DNA of 23,780 nt from Chara braunii (GCA_003427395.1 BFEA01000802.1:311443-335222); one strand, 5' to 3'. Shown: positions 1-9,850, numbered from the stretch's first letter. Notes: generated by a model not told the origin, from the sequence alone. A program made the numbers and translations.

Positions 1-60
<60 letters not shown>
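1..60. repeat. (GA)n microsatellite
   Basis: Thirty perfect GA units open the window and end where unique sequence begins. The array may continue beyond the left edge. It lies about 60 bases past the stop of the minus-strand receptor kinase, so it is in that gene's 3' flank. Confidence 0.98.
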
Positions 61-63
<3 letters not shown>

Positions 64-122
64 GCAGTCCTCAACAAAAGGCCTGGTCAGGAAACCTGCT
101 TAAATCCGCTTTTAACATAACT

Positions 123-2675
123 TCATCCTTCCCTGAGACCTCGTGTAGCGGTTACCGCATCATCATCCACATCGTTTTCTAGGTCCACCATCATAACCGT
201 CAGGCCATCCCAACCCACGTCCAGGAACATACTGTGAATGCGCTGAATGATTTCTCTCATAGCCGGTCGGGACCCATATCCTCTTGGACGCATTGCCAAG
301 CCAGTTGGAATGTGTTCATCACCATCTTCTTCATGGACTCCTCAGCCACCTGATCCCAGAAGCACCGATCGAGTATCGGGTATGGCATCTCCATACTCTC
401 GCTCGGGACGACTGCCCCTCGAAGGAAAGGCTTCACCCACCCGACGAGCGTCTGCCATCCCAACCCAGAAGGAGCCGGCGAGGCCACCTTCCTCCCTGTC
501 AACAGCTCCAGAACGAGTACCCCATACGAGTACACATCGTTCTTTTCAGACAGCTCTCCTCTCAGCTTGTACTCGGGCGACATATACCCGAAAGTGCCGC
601 CGATGTGAGAGGTTGTCACAATGTGGTCATGTCCGGTGTTCAATACTCTCTCCCCGATGGCTGCTAAGCCGAAATCCGCAACGACGACGTGAAGCTTCTC
701 TCCAGATCCCTCGCCGAGCAGAATGTTGCTGCTCGTCACGTCCCGATGGATTCTCGACAATTTGGCCTGCCTCGGGCGCTTTTGCATCCTTCCCACCGAC
801 GGCCTTGGGCGACAGTCGCCCGTGCAGGCTGCCTCCTCTGAAGAACGGGTACACCAAAGTGCAGTGATCGCCCGCGAGGCAGTACCCGACTAGTCGTACG
901 AGGTTTTCATGATTGAGCCCGCTGAGGTTCACTTCGGCCACAAACTGGCTCCGTTTGGTGTCCGTTAGCTCACCCGTCATCACCTTCATCGCGACCTCCT
1001 CGCCGTCGAGCGATCCTCTGTAAACCTTCCCAAACGCTCCCTTCTCCCCAATTCTCCTACCCTCGCTGAATTTGTCCGTACATTCCGACAGGAATCTGAA
1101 AGCGAACTGCTTGACCCGCGACGGCTTAATTCCCCACGCGTCCAACGCTTCATCTTCCATTAAAGATGACGTCGCTTGTTCGCCGACTTCCAGGGGACGT
1201 TCCGGACCAGCTGGTCGGCGGCCCGCTCTCCGCCGTAGGCACATCAAGCTGCCAACGATTACCATGGTGACCACTGTGCCAACCACCACAGCTGTTACCA
1301 GAACAGTGATGAGACGTCCAATTGCAAAGGGTTTGCTTGGTTCCGCTTCTAATACACAGTCTCTGGCAGACCTGTTCAACTGCACTTCAAAAAGCAACCC
1401 GTTGTCAGAGCCCAAGTATAAGTATGTGTCCTTCCCCACTTCATTCTGCATCAATGCCAGTCCAAGTCTTACCCATGGGTAGTCTATCTCAAAAACCTCA
1501 TTTTCTACCCGAGAGCATTGTGTGCGGACGTCCGCACTATAAAGACGAGACCCTAGGGTAAAAAAGAGATGACACCCGTCTCGAGTGACCACAACATCAT
1601 CGGTACCGTCCGTTTTGACTGTTAAGGGCAGTATCACTGTGGGTCCGGTCCCCCCGGTGAACGGGTGAAACCCGAACGCCTGGGTCCCATCTATCTGCGA
1701 GAAATAAAGGCAACTGTTCACAAAGCTGTGAGATTGGAAAATGGCGTCAACAACGTGATTTCGATCTACGTGTCTAAACGGAGATTTCGTATCGCTGTGT
1801 AATTCTAATGATACATCCGACGATAGTCCCGAGCTATCGACCCAAATGTATTCGAGTCCAGAGTAAGCTTGCCTACAAACCAGACGCTCTCCCGAAGGGT
1901 CCAAGCCGATTTTGTTAATAAACCTAAAGGACCCTGTAGAGATAGAAAGACGGGAGGAGTCAGAAACAGACAACGACGTGATGCTGTTGTTGTGGCGAAC
2001 ATTGTTAGGATCAGAAGAGTCTCCGGAAGAGTAGGCTACACTCGAGATGACATGGGAACCATCTCTCGAAAGGGCCATCCCACTCACGAAAGCCGTAGAA
2101 TTTGGCCGTTTTGCAATTCTGGACTCGTTCCGCTCTTCGTAAGACCACAAGTAGGTTAATAATGTTGATTCGTCATCCGCCGAGTCCGGTTCCCGGGTTG
2201 CCCTCGATAAGTTAGCTTTTCTGATCGACGTAACACCGCTGACAGTGTATGGGTTGCTGTGTGTGCAGGTGTGCTCGACGACATAGTACAGCCCTTTCTG
2301 AGGCGAAACCACAAGGTTCGCGATTACATTCCGACAATGCTGTGTCGCGGATGGATGTGAAGCGACGACCAGTACCGAATTGCTGACCAAGAGTCCCCGT
2401 TGGTATCCGAACCGTGATACGAACGGAAGAGATGGCGGGGCTGCCGATGTGGGCGCTTGCAGAAGGCGACCAGCCACGTGCGCATCGGAATTCGAAATCA
2501 CAGCCAACGATGAGAATCTGCGGAGCATGGCAGCTAAGATCAGGAAAAAGGAGAAGACGAATACGCACACCACGAGGAAGCGCACGTGCCGACTTCTCAT
2601 GTCACAGAATGCCGCACGGACGTTCCTTCTCTCAGGAAAACGCATTGTCTTCATCAACCAGGCACGCGTCATCAC
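123..2675 (-). pseudogene. Receptor-like protein kinase with propeller-like ectodomain, kinase domain broken
   Basis: Single-pass membrane receptor kinase, plant RLK/Pelle type by its kinase motifs. The first 682 codons are open from 2675. Residues 33-51 are hydrophobic; a start at Met26 (position 2600) would make this a cleaner signal peptide. The ectodomain (about 60-450) has repeated short segments such as LSRDGSHVI and VVTRDGCHLFF, suggestive of a beta-propeller, and several N-glycosylation sequons. The membrane span is about 454-480, followed by RRR. Kinase motifs: IGEKGAFGKVY (542-552), VAMK Lys564, alpha-C Glu581. A frame change near 770-810 leads to IHRDVTSSN (about 748), DFG (about 674) and GTFGYMSPEY (about 572). 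The alpha-E stretch normally found before HRD is missing. A second shift near 260-270 restores RPAMREI of subdomain XI, with the stop at 123-125. It is either a pseudogene or carries assembly indels; the missing alpha-E favours a pseudogene. Confidence 0.85.
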
Positions 2676-2691
2676 ACTAGTACACGGAAGG

Positions 2692-2736
2692 AGGGGGGGA
2701 AAAAAGAGAAAAAAGAAAAAAAAGAAGTCTGAAAAG
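2692..2736. repeat. Purine-rich low-complexity tract upstream of the receptor kinase
   Basis: The plus strand is almost entirely A and G here, so the transcribed minus strand is a CT-rich tract 20-60 bases before the first Met codon of the kinase. CT-rich tracts are common in plant core promoters and 5' leaders, so a leader role is possible but not shown. Confidence 0.6.
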
Positions 2737-2867
2737 GAACAGGAAACCCAGCCTACGCAGGGGGGCTTTATTACGTGTTAGCTGGCGGGGATGGGGGACA
2801 AGTCACCACATCAAATCACATCACCATGCAATCAGTGGTCGGCTCGTTCACCGTGAACTGCCAACTG

Positions 2868-3057
2868 AAAACTGGCCCATGCGCCCTTGATTGCCCTTTG
2901 ATGATTTGCCACATCAAAAGTCTGAAGACGATAGCCACCACCCAATCCCGAGCCGTCCCGCTATCAGTGGTGCACACACGGTAGCGATAAACTAGCTGAG
3001 GGGCGGTTGTGCCCTGAGCCGTTAATTGCAAAACTGGCCCATGAGCCCTTGATTGCC
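2868..3057. repeat. Pair of ~28-bp direct repeats
   Basis: The segment beginning aaaactggcccatg and ending cccttgattgcc occurs at about 2868-2896 and again at about 3029-3057, with one internal mismatch (gcgccc against gagccc). The spacing is about 161 bp. Confidence 0.85.
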
Positions 3058-3356
3058 ACGCACCAGCGAGTGGAAGTAAACTGTTTGTAGGTAACCACAA
3101 AAAAGAAAAAGAAAAAAATTGTTGACACGAGCTGATTAATGAGGAATCCGCGTTCTTGCCGGGCGTTGTTTATTGAGGAATAAACGTTCTTCCCCGCCCG
3201 GCTGTTGCTCATGGTCCGACTGTAATGCGGCCCATTGCGGTGGGTCAGGGTGACGTGGAAAGATTCCGCGTCAGCTCCCTGCCGCGGGAAACTGGGCATG
3301 ACAAGTGGCAGAGAGAAGTTCTTCATCGATGCAAAAGCTTTCTGCATGGCCAAGGC

Positions 3357-3406
3357 TTCTCTGCGTCAGGCCGTGCATTATTTCTCTGCGTCAGGCCGCG
3401 CATTTT
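3357..3406. repeat. Two tandem 25-bp units
   Basis: The unit ttctctgcgtcaggcc plus nine more bases is present twice, at 3357-3381 and 3382-3406. The copies differ at two positions, and a partial third ttct follows. This is a simple local duplication. Confidence 0.9.
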
Positions 3407-3639
3407 TTCTACCTGCAGAGATGGACTGCGGGTTCGCATGCAACCTATCAACGAGGCACGGACGTCAGCTCACAGCCTCACGGGGTAGGGGCAAGGGAAC
3501 GGAGTAACAGTAACAGAGTACCCTTGTGGAAGGTACTGTGGAAAACTGGAAATGCTTCACTCGAGGGCAGGGTCAGGAGGGGTCGGATGCGAATGAGGGG
3601 TCGTCCGCTGCTTTCTATCTAGAAGTAGATTGTGTTGAT

Positions 3640-3711
3640 GCCAGGTTGGTCCGGCAGGTGGTGTGAAGTGGTAAAGCCTCAAAGCTTGTGTTTCAGCCAG
3701 GTTGGTCTGGC
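3640..3711. repeat. Pair of 16-bp direct repeats
   Basis: gccaggttggtccggc at 3640-3655 and gccaggttggtctggc at 3696-3711 differ at one base. Repeat period 56 bp. No function is apparent. Confidence 0.75.
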
Positions 3712-4121
3712 TATGGACTCGAGACTCAGAACCGGGTTGAATTGTGACGTCCCCGGGCTCTTATATGTGTTTCTTTTAAATAGGATTTCCTGTGGCTTTT
3801 CTATAACCTAATTGAGGGCCTCTCCCCCAGTGCCTTTACTGTGAACCTGACCGGCACCGTCACTTGAACGTTACCGGGCGGTCATTTGGCCCCGCACCAC
3901 CAAAGAATGGTGTTTTTTTTTCTTTTTTTTTTTCTTTTCCCTGGGCTCACCCAGATACTGTCGCCCCAAGCCCCACAGCCTGATGACAGGAAAAAAAGAA
4001 AACGAAATACTCTACAAAACAACAAACAGAAATGCTCATTTTGGCTGGTTGCATTTTGTTCTTTGGTTTTTAATTAAACCACCAGTACCTCCCCCTGCTT
4101 GAAGAATTCCACGCGGCCGGG

Positions 4122-4225
4122 GGGGTACCCACTCTGTTCCCTACATGCACAGTGTACGAAACCGGCGGCAGCCGGTGGGGTACCCACTCTGTTCCCTACA
4201 TGCACAGTGTATGAAACCGGCAGCG
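4122..4225. repeat. 55-bp tandem duplication
   Basis: A unit starting ggggtacccactctgttc is repeated directly with period 55: copy one 4122-4176, copy two 4177 to about 4225. The copies are nearly identical over the first 48 bases (two changes). It lies upstream of the plus-oriented LTR terminus and may belong to that element. Confidence 0.88.
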
Positions 4226-4239
4226 GCGGCAGGGTCGAC

Positions 4240-4462
4240 GACTCTAGTTGACCGGTCCCGAAGCAAGCAAGACAGAAAGTCCATTCGCCTGCCGAACCAC
4301 TTACGGTCTTGTCCTTAAACTTGGCACTGGAGATCTCAGTTCCGACCTGGGACTCCACCCCCAATTTCTTAAAATCCTTGGCACACCCCCTCTTACGCAC
4401 TTCCGGGCCCCCTCCCACTCTGAAAGCAGAAAGTCGCGCTGGGCATGAGGTTGGTCATCACA
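4240..4462 (+). mobile_element. 3' terminus of an LTR from a related retrotransposon (fragment)
   Basis: Positions 4330-4452 are the reverse complement of a segment also present at 8263-8464 and 15698-15810. Landmarks are CAACCTCA, GGGGGTGTGCCAAGG and GGAGTCCCAGGTCGGAACTG. Similarity continues about 30 bases further, to roughly 4300, and then stops, so this is a different family sharing the same LTR end. The plus strand ends ...GGTTGGTCATCACA at 4462. This matches the LTR terminus GGTTGGGGCGTCACA inferred from the copy at 8254, allowing for changes. Its orientation is opposite to the large element next to it. The left limit is uncertain. Confidence 0.65.
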
Positions 4463-4656
4463 GCGTTGTTGTTGGATGCCTCCGGACATGGAGTCTTCTG
4501 CTGTCCGGGTTGAGAAGCACGCCCAAGGTCAGATGGGGGGGGTGTGGGGTGGGGTTGTGAATTTGGTGGGTCAGGGGGCGCGGCAGGGCGCTGTTCGGTG
4601 GTAGGACATGTACGTGGTTCTTTCTCTGAAAGCATGGAGGATCAATGTTGCATGTT
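4463..4656. other. Unassigned 194-bp spacer
   Basis: This sequence separates the plus-oriented LTR fragment from the truncated 3' LTR of the gypsy element. It is G-rich around 4535-4585 (a long G run and repeated GGG). No gene or known repeat was recognised. It stands where the last ~110-125 bp of the 3' LTR should be. Confidence 0.5.
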
Positions 4657-6948
4657 CACTGAGATCTCTCGTGGCAAGTTTTAGGGACAATGGTGCAAAA
4701 TGGTGCGCACGGATCGTATCTGGCATCTCAGCCTTCGGGGAGGGGGCTATGGCCTCTGCCAGTGGCGTTGCCTCGGTCGGTCCCTTGTCTAGTGAATTGA
4801 CGGGACACCGTGGCGGTCGTGCTGCTGTCGGCGCCGCTCGTAACAAGCTTCGGAATCCAACGGCGCGGGCCGTAAGCGGAGGATGTGCAATCGCTGCTCA
4901 GCTTCAGTTCGAGCTCGGCGGATAAATCCCGAAGATTGGTGTGTCTGGTACTGATGGCAATCCTTGCACGTTGGGCTGGGCCAATATCGAGCAATGGAAT
5001 TCCACGGTACCACTGTGAGCTGGTGATATGAAAGGAGGAGGTGAAAGGGAGGGAAACTGGTAGTAATAACGATGAAGCCCTGTGATATGTAGTATTGAGT
5101 ATTGTCCGTATGTGGGCAGTCTCGGTCCCTAGGGTCACGGGTTATAGCCCAGTGGAAATCCCCCGCGCACAGTCCGTCGTTCTCTATCAGACAGGGGAAT
5201 TCCGGGTTTCTCAAGTTTCCCCGTCGTCTGCGTTGTTCGCCTTCCCAGTACTCGCGGTACTCCGGATCCCTCAGTCTTTCACGATCGGTGATCTTAAAGG
5301 GACTTTCCTCGGCCATATCTGGCTAATGAAATCGATTTCCCGCATCCTTCCGATAAATTCGGGGTCGGCTTATGCAAACGCGCGCGTACGCTGCGACTTG
5401 GATTTTTGAGATCGAGGTCGTACGTGAGCGTGCGCCCAAGAGGTGGTGAATCAGGCTCGGGTTTCCTGTATCGCGATAGCGATCGTATCCTACATGCAAC
5501 TATCCTACTCATGCTATGTACGGTGAGATCCAGATGTTTCATTCATGTCCATACCATTCACGTAACGAAAAGGGAAGAAAAAGGGGGGAAGAACAATCAA
5601 CATCTCGCAGCGTTCTTGGCGCTTTATGACGATCAAGGACTAATAATAAAAACCCAGACATCCATAGCAGGTGCTTTCAATCAGATGCAGATGGAGGATA
5701 GAATTAGACAAGCATCGCAAAACAAGATCGGGAATTCGAAAAGATCATTAATGAAGAAGAGTTCACACCCATTCATGCGTACATACGAGGCAAAAGCGGC
5801 AAAGAAAATTCGAGACGATTTACAAAGAAGGGTGAAAAAAGGCCGCGGCAGAAATCGATCATAGCAGAAGTCAAAATTATGTAGACGAGCAAAAGAAAGA
5901 ACCTCATCCCACACTCACAACGACTCTCTCTCTCTCTGCTCCACACTCCCAATGGGGGCAGTCCGTCGCCTCGCATCAACACATCACCCCGCTTGGTTCG
6001 AGCATGCTAGCCAGGTTCGCTCGTGAGGCACAAGCCGTCCCAGCCCCACATGTCAACCCCACATACCCGACACCAGCTCGTCGGATCGCCCAACTCTCGC
6101 ACTTACTCACCTTCCAAACTTGCTTGTTAGCGGACCCTCACTGATCGCGCTAACCTCAAAATTCTTAGAGAGCGAACTAATCTCGCTTGCGAAATTTATA
6201 GCATGCATGCCTGCGCGAAAGGTGTGGGATTAAGCCTAGGTGGACAAGAGGAGAAGAGAGGACGTGCCTACGTCTGCATGGCCAAGCCGTGGCGTGGGGG
6301 TCGTAGCCACACTCCAGGCATCGATCCGGTCATGCAGGCGCTTCGGCCAACTAGAACAGAGTATGCGCGGCGAGGAAGAAGGAGAAGGCGGGTAAACCCG
6401 ATTAAACCAAGAAGGAAGAAGGATACATTTACAATCGCGCCCGCCAAAAACGACAGTTACACAAGATTAAGGGTGCGACGCAGTCAGAGCCCTGTTCCCA
6501 GCGCGGCAAGATGAGCGCAAGCGCGACGCAACAAAATTCAGAGTACCTAAATTCTTAGCCTAAGTCATAATTGTAAAAGGAAATTCCGAAAAAGCAGAAG
6601 AGAAAAACAATTTTGCGAGCCCGTGCGGGCTCAACAACAGTTGATAATTTGAAAACGATATTCCCACGCGACGATCGTGCCAAAATTCCCAGTGCTCACA
6701 GGAGAACAAGAAAGAAGCTATGGCACAGTTATTTCTCACGCTTGCCAAGGCGCGACTACCCAACCGTTGGCACGGGAGCTTCCTGACACCGATCCGACAA
6801 CTCTCAACAGAAAACGAAAAGAAACGAGGACATTTATGCAATTTGCCCACCCGACCCATCTTCCCACAGTTCACCCATTCGACCCGTCGTATTTGCCCAA
6901 GCAACTTCGCGCAGGAAATCGCGCGATTTCATAAAACAATTTGTCACA
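4657..6948 (-). repeat. 3' LTR of the gypsy element, end truncated
   Basis: This copy aligns along its whole length with 15809-18057. On the minus strand it begins TGTGACAAATTG at 6948. The match with the other LTR stops abruptly at about 4657, so roughly 110-125 bases of the LTR's 3' end are missing. Both copies hold coding-looking stretches on the minus strand (for example around 4789-5316 and 6560-6904). Amino-acid differences between the copies exceed nucleotide differences, so they do not look selected. Confidence 0.88.
5921..5938. repeat. Short (CT)n run inside the LTR
   Basis: About seven CT units within the 3' LTR. The matching place in the 5' LTR (about 17070-17086) has a similar run that differs in length and is interrupted, as expected for microsatellite drift after insertion. 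Confidence 0.8.
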
Positions 6949-6963
6949 TATGTGACCCCCAGG
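6949..6963 (-). promoter_or_regulatory. Polypurine-like tract before the 3' LTR
   Basis: Read on the minus strand the sequence is CCTGGGGGTCACATA, directly followed by the LTR start TGTGAC. A G-run just before the 3' LTR is where plus-strand DNA synthesis is primed in LTR retrotransposons. The tract is short and not purely purine, so the assignment rests on position. Confidence 0.5.
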
Positions 6964-7529
6964 GGGTTCCAATTTTGTGCAAGCTCCTGCTTGCACCCAT
7001 ATCTCTTCAAGGTCCAAGTGCCATTACCGTAGGAGAAGAATGTGGAAGTCATCCTGCTGACACGTCACGATCCTTGCACCCATCTCGAGTGTCCCGAGGG
7101 AGGGGGGTAAGGGAGTCGGCATACACAGGCGGGGGGTGGGGGATGTTCTCTCGGGAGTGTGGGTAAGAAACTCGTCATTCCTTCTACCGTCCGGGGAAGT
7201 TCAAGGTACCTGGCGGTGCGGTGTATGCGCGGGAAACAATGGCTGCCATAGGGAAGAGAATTGCTCGTGATCTACCCACACAGGAATAGGTCCTGTGATA
7301 GTGTAGTAGACTTCGATTTCATTGTGATCCCGCCACGCGGCGCTAAAAAAAAGGACGTGAAGGCAAAAGGAGGGGAAGACGCACTGAGTAGTGGGATGTG
7401 GGTACAGTTTGGTGGCGAGGCGGGCAGTGTAGAAATGGTAGAAGAGGGAAGAGGGGCAGGGATTTTGGAGAAACGCAAGTGGGGTATCGATTTGGTAGAG
7501 TGTAAGGTAATCAAGGGGACGACGGGATA
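6964..7529. other. Internal 3' untranslated region of the gypsy element
   Basis: This sequence lies between the downstream acidic region and the polypurine-like tract. It is G-rich on the plus strand at 7088-7165. No domain is recognised. It has no counterpart beyond the 5' LTR, which confirms that it is internal. Confidence 0.55.
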
Positions 7530-7850
7530 ATGACCAGGGACGTAGCCCGATGCCCCGCATCGGGACGTGCTCGAACTGAGGGACGGGGGGAAGGGGAGGG
7601 GGAGCGGCTCCGTTGCCTCCGCGTAGGCGCGCTCGAAGTCTCTGCAGCGCAGCGCTCGCTCATCTTCCTCTGTCGGCGGCTCCAGGTATCTCGTCGGATC
7701 GTCCGGAACTGGCAATTCAGTTCCCGCCAATTGCTCTAGTGGCTGCTTTCCTTCCGCTATTTCTGCCCTCTGCCGTTCTGCTTCCGCAGGGTCCTCTCCC
7801 TGTGTCACCGCCTGTTCCGCCTCTTCCTCCTTGCTTGCTTCCTCTTCCCA
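7530..7850 (-). pseudogene. Downstream acidic region of gypsy element, distal part
   Basis: On the minus strand an acidic, Glu/Pro-rich frame reads from about 7850 (WEEEASKEEEAEQ) through DPAEAERQRAEIAEG and PTEEDERALRC to about 7600. It then turns into Pro/Ser-rich sequence. It follows the integrase within the element and probably belongs to a C-terminal extension of Pol or a third ORF. I do not recognise an enzyme domain, signal peptide or membrane span, so an envelope role is not supported. The frame is not continuous with the proximal acidic part, from which an LTR-end fragment now separates it. Confidence 0.45.
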
Positions 7851-8253
7851 GGTGTCTCGCCACCCATGTCGATGAGGTCTACGCCTTCATAAGATGCTCG
7901 GCGGTGTTGGCGGTGCAAGGTTGCGCCTATAACAGTCGTCGGTGTGGATACTTGCGTCTTTGCAATCCGGGGCGGTGTGTAGGTCCTCTATTCACAAGTT
8001 TTCAGCAGTCCAAGGGTAGCGATTCCAAGCAGCTCTCATAGTTCCTTTAGGGCAGGTGTCCCTTCCCACCAATAGATGGAGCAGGCCGTCAGACAAACCC
8101 GCAATTCTGCTTGTTCTCTCATCAGCACTGGGATAGAGGGGTTGCACAAGGGCTATTGGGAAAAGGAAAAAAAAAAGCCGCCGTCAGCATTTCGGTGACC
8201 TGCCTCCATACACTGTAGGGTGTGAAATTTGTTTCCAAAAGGACTTTCCATAC
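7851..8253. other. Gypsy internal sequence without recognisable domain
   Basis: Minus-strand frames are broken here. Positions 8052-8082 match 23539-23569 near the LINE 3' end at 27 of 31 bases. A T/A homopolymer at 8165-8175 adds to the frame breaks. Confidence 0.45.
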
Positions 8254-8464
8254 TGTGACGCCCCAACCTCACGCCCAACGCAACTTCCTGGTTGGAGTGG
8301 GATGGGGCCCCGGAAGTGCGAAAAAGGGGGTGTGCCAAGGATTTTAGGAAAGTGAGGGTGGAGTCCCANCCCAACGCAACTTCCTGGTTGGAGTGGGATG
8401 GGGCCCCGGAAGTGCGAAAAAGGGGGTGTGCCAAGGATTTTAGGAAAGTGAGGGTGGAGTCCCA
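8254..8464 (-). repeat. LTR-end fragment present as a perfect 95-bp tandem around one N
   Basis: The plus strand opens TGTGACGCCCCAACCTCACG at 8254. On the minus strand this is an intact LTR 3' terminus (...CGTCACA). Positions 8274-8368 and 8370-8464 are identical 95-bp copies separated only by the ambiguous base at 8369. Both match the LTR end at 15698-15800 and, inverted, the one at 4330-4452. The fragment interrupts the acidic region of the gypsy element. Perfect identity next to an N suggests an assembly join rather than a real duplication. Confidence 0.85.
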
Positions 8465-8918
8465 AGCTTATTGCCCGCGACTCATGCTCACTATGCTCGC
8501 TATAATACCCGTCCTCTTCGGGGGTATCTTCCGATTCGTCTCCCTCTTCCCTATCTTCTTCTTCTTCCGACGTCGGCTCACCTCGATCCAAGAAGAGAAG
8601 ATCGATTATCTCTACGGGGTTTAGGTAGTTACTGTGTGACGGGTAACTACGGTTGTCCCAATTTCCCTCCAAGCACACCGACCACTGAAGATACAACGTC
8701 AGGCTGCACGAAAGAATATGCGGCGACGGACTCTCGTCGCAGTGCGAGACGATGTCGATTGGTAGATCGTCCAGCAACTGCGTCAGGAGGATTAGACGCC
8801 CCCTCACGATCGATTGTCGATGTCCCGCTTCCACAGATCCGAAGATGAATCCCAACAAATCTCCTTCAACCCCTGTTCTCCAAGCTTGAATGATAAGTAA
8901 CTCTACGTCTTCGTTCAC
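8465..8918 (-). pseudogene. Downstream acidic region of gypsy element, proximal part
   Basis: Open on the minus strand from 8918. The first 100 residues are mixed and hydrophobic-polar with no known motif. A strongly acidic block follows (EPTSEEEEDREEGDESEDT, then EEDGYYSEHSEHES). The frame then runs into the LTR-end fragment at 8464. It lies downstream of the integrase in the element's own orientation, so it is probably the tail of Pol or a third ORF. Function unknown; low-complexity acidic segments alone do not identify a family. Confidence 0.45.
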
Positions 8919-9590
8919 GGCGGGGTGCTCACTGTCCCTGGTCCACTTCAGTCTGATCTCGACTAAACACAGAGTCAGAGTCGCATAAGTTTGTCACCAC
9001 CCTTGCCACTGCTCGGGATTAATGAGAGGAACCGTCATCGGTCGTACGCAGAAAGAGAGGCGAGGATGGAGCACCGACTGCCAGAAGACAGGGAAGACAG
9101 AGGGGAGGCTGAAGGTGGAGATTTTGTGATGGTTCATTGAGGACGCGAGAAAGCGGTGAGCGCAGGGAGAGGTATTGCGGGATTGTGTCGGAGAACGTGG
9201 ATGCCGTCGAGGTCAATACTGTTAGTATTGACGACGTTTTCCAAGAACTCGCCAACTCTTCCCCCCAATCTCGCCACGAGATGAGGATGCTCCGATGTGC
9301 CCTCGGATCCACCGTAGTAATGTCTCCACTAAAGGAGACAACTCTCGAGATGTGGCTGGTCCGGCCGCCGAGAGCCGTAGAAAGGCCGATGCTTCGGCCA
9401 ACACTTGCGCCTCGTTGTTGGGTATTACGAATCGGAACTCTGCTGCTGCATGCACGCTTGTCGTGCAAAAAAAATGAGCAAAATCAGATAACATCCGGGC
9501 GGGTACGCGGATGATGAACCTGTCTGATCACCGAGATGTGTCCGCGTGGCGCTAGCATCCGCTCATTGAGTACCTATTTCGTGGAGAAAC
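8919..9590. other. Gypsy internal region between integrase tail and acidic region
   Basis: Several minus-strand frames are open for 90-150 codons, but none shows a domain I can defend. One frame (about 9440-9380) contains IPNNEAQVLAEASAFL, faintly like the NNEAEYEAL signature of a second RNase H domain. The catalytic residues that should follow are not visible. Confidence 0.4.
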
Positions 9591-9850
9591 TCATAGCGAA
9601 GAGGAGGGAGAAGATGAATGGGGAAACGAATGAGAATGGGTAACGTTGCTTTCCCTCTCGGATTCAGATTCCGAGGGCAATCCAGTTGGAGAAGGAGGAG
9701 AGGAAGCCGAGAGATGGCGAAGATAGGACACGTGGCGGACTATGGGTCTAGCTGACAGACTGCTTGCCACTTCGGGAGCGAGGCGCACGGTGTTCACTCC
9801 GTTACGTCCGAGCTCGATCACTCAAAAGAACCCAAAGAATCGTGGCACTA
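9591..9850 (-). pseudogene. Tail of the gypsy Pol polyprotein
   Basis: A minus-strand frame from 9821 reads VIELGRNGVNTVRLAPE and ends in a Ser/Glu-rich tail (SESESERES). Its position right after the integrase tail motif suggests the C-terminal end of Pol. No chromodomain or other targeting module is recognisable. Confidence 0.4.

Larger units (their letters stand above)
2737..4121. other. Non-coding intergenic stretch with short duplications
   Basis: I see no coding region with a recognisable domain. The stretch holds A-rich and T-rich runs (3099-3119, 3913-3938, 3990-4008) and three small duplications listed separately. It may be decayed transposon sequence, but I could not tie it to a family. 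Confidence 0.6.

Noticed and set aside
627-810. Intron explaining the first frame change in the receptor kinase
   Set aside because: Only about 70 bases separate the motifs and coding sequence occupies most of them, leaving no room for a normal intron; an intron would also not supply the missing alpha-E.
4571-4846. Plus and minus frames around the LTR edge as small genes
   Set aside because: They cross the LTR junction and have no counterpart with conserved protein sequence.
4789-5316. Protein-like minus-strand frame in the 3' LTR with a CKDC motif
   Set aside because: The matching frame in the 5' LTR is broken by several stops and differs in many residues. Treated as LTR sequence drift, though an ancient coding origin cannot be excluded.
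6560-6904. A ~115-codon minus-strand frame open in both LTRs (match at 17669-18031), possible LTR-coded protein
   Set aside because: The two versions differ at about 28 of 114 residues while the DNA differs far less, so changes are mostly amino-acid altering. No sign of selection and no domain.
9222-9494. Possible second (archaeal-type) RNase H from NNEAQVLAEA
   Set aside because: Only one short similarity; the catalytic acids and expected position between RNase H and integrase are not met.
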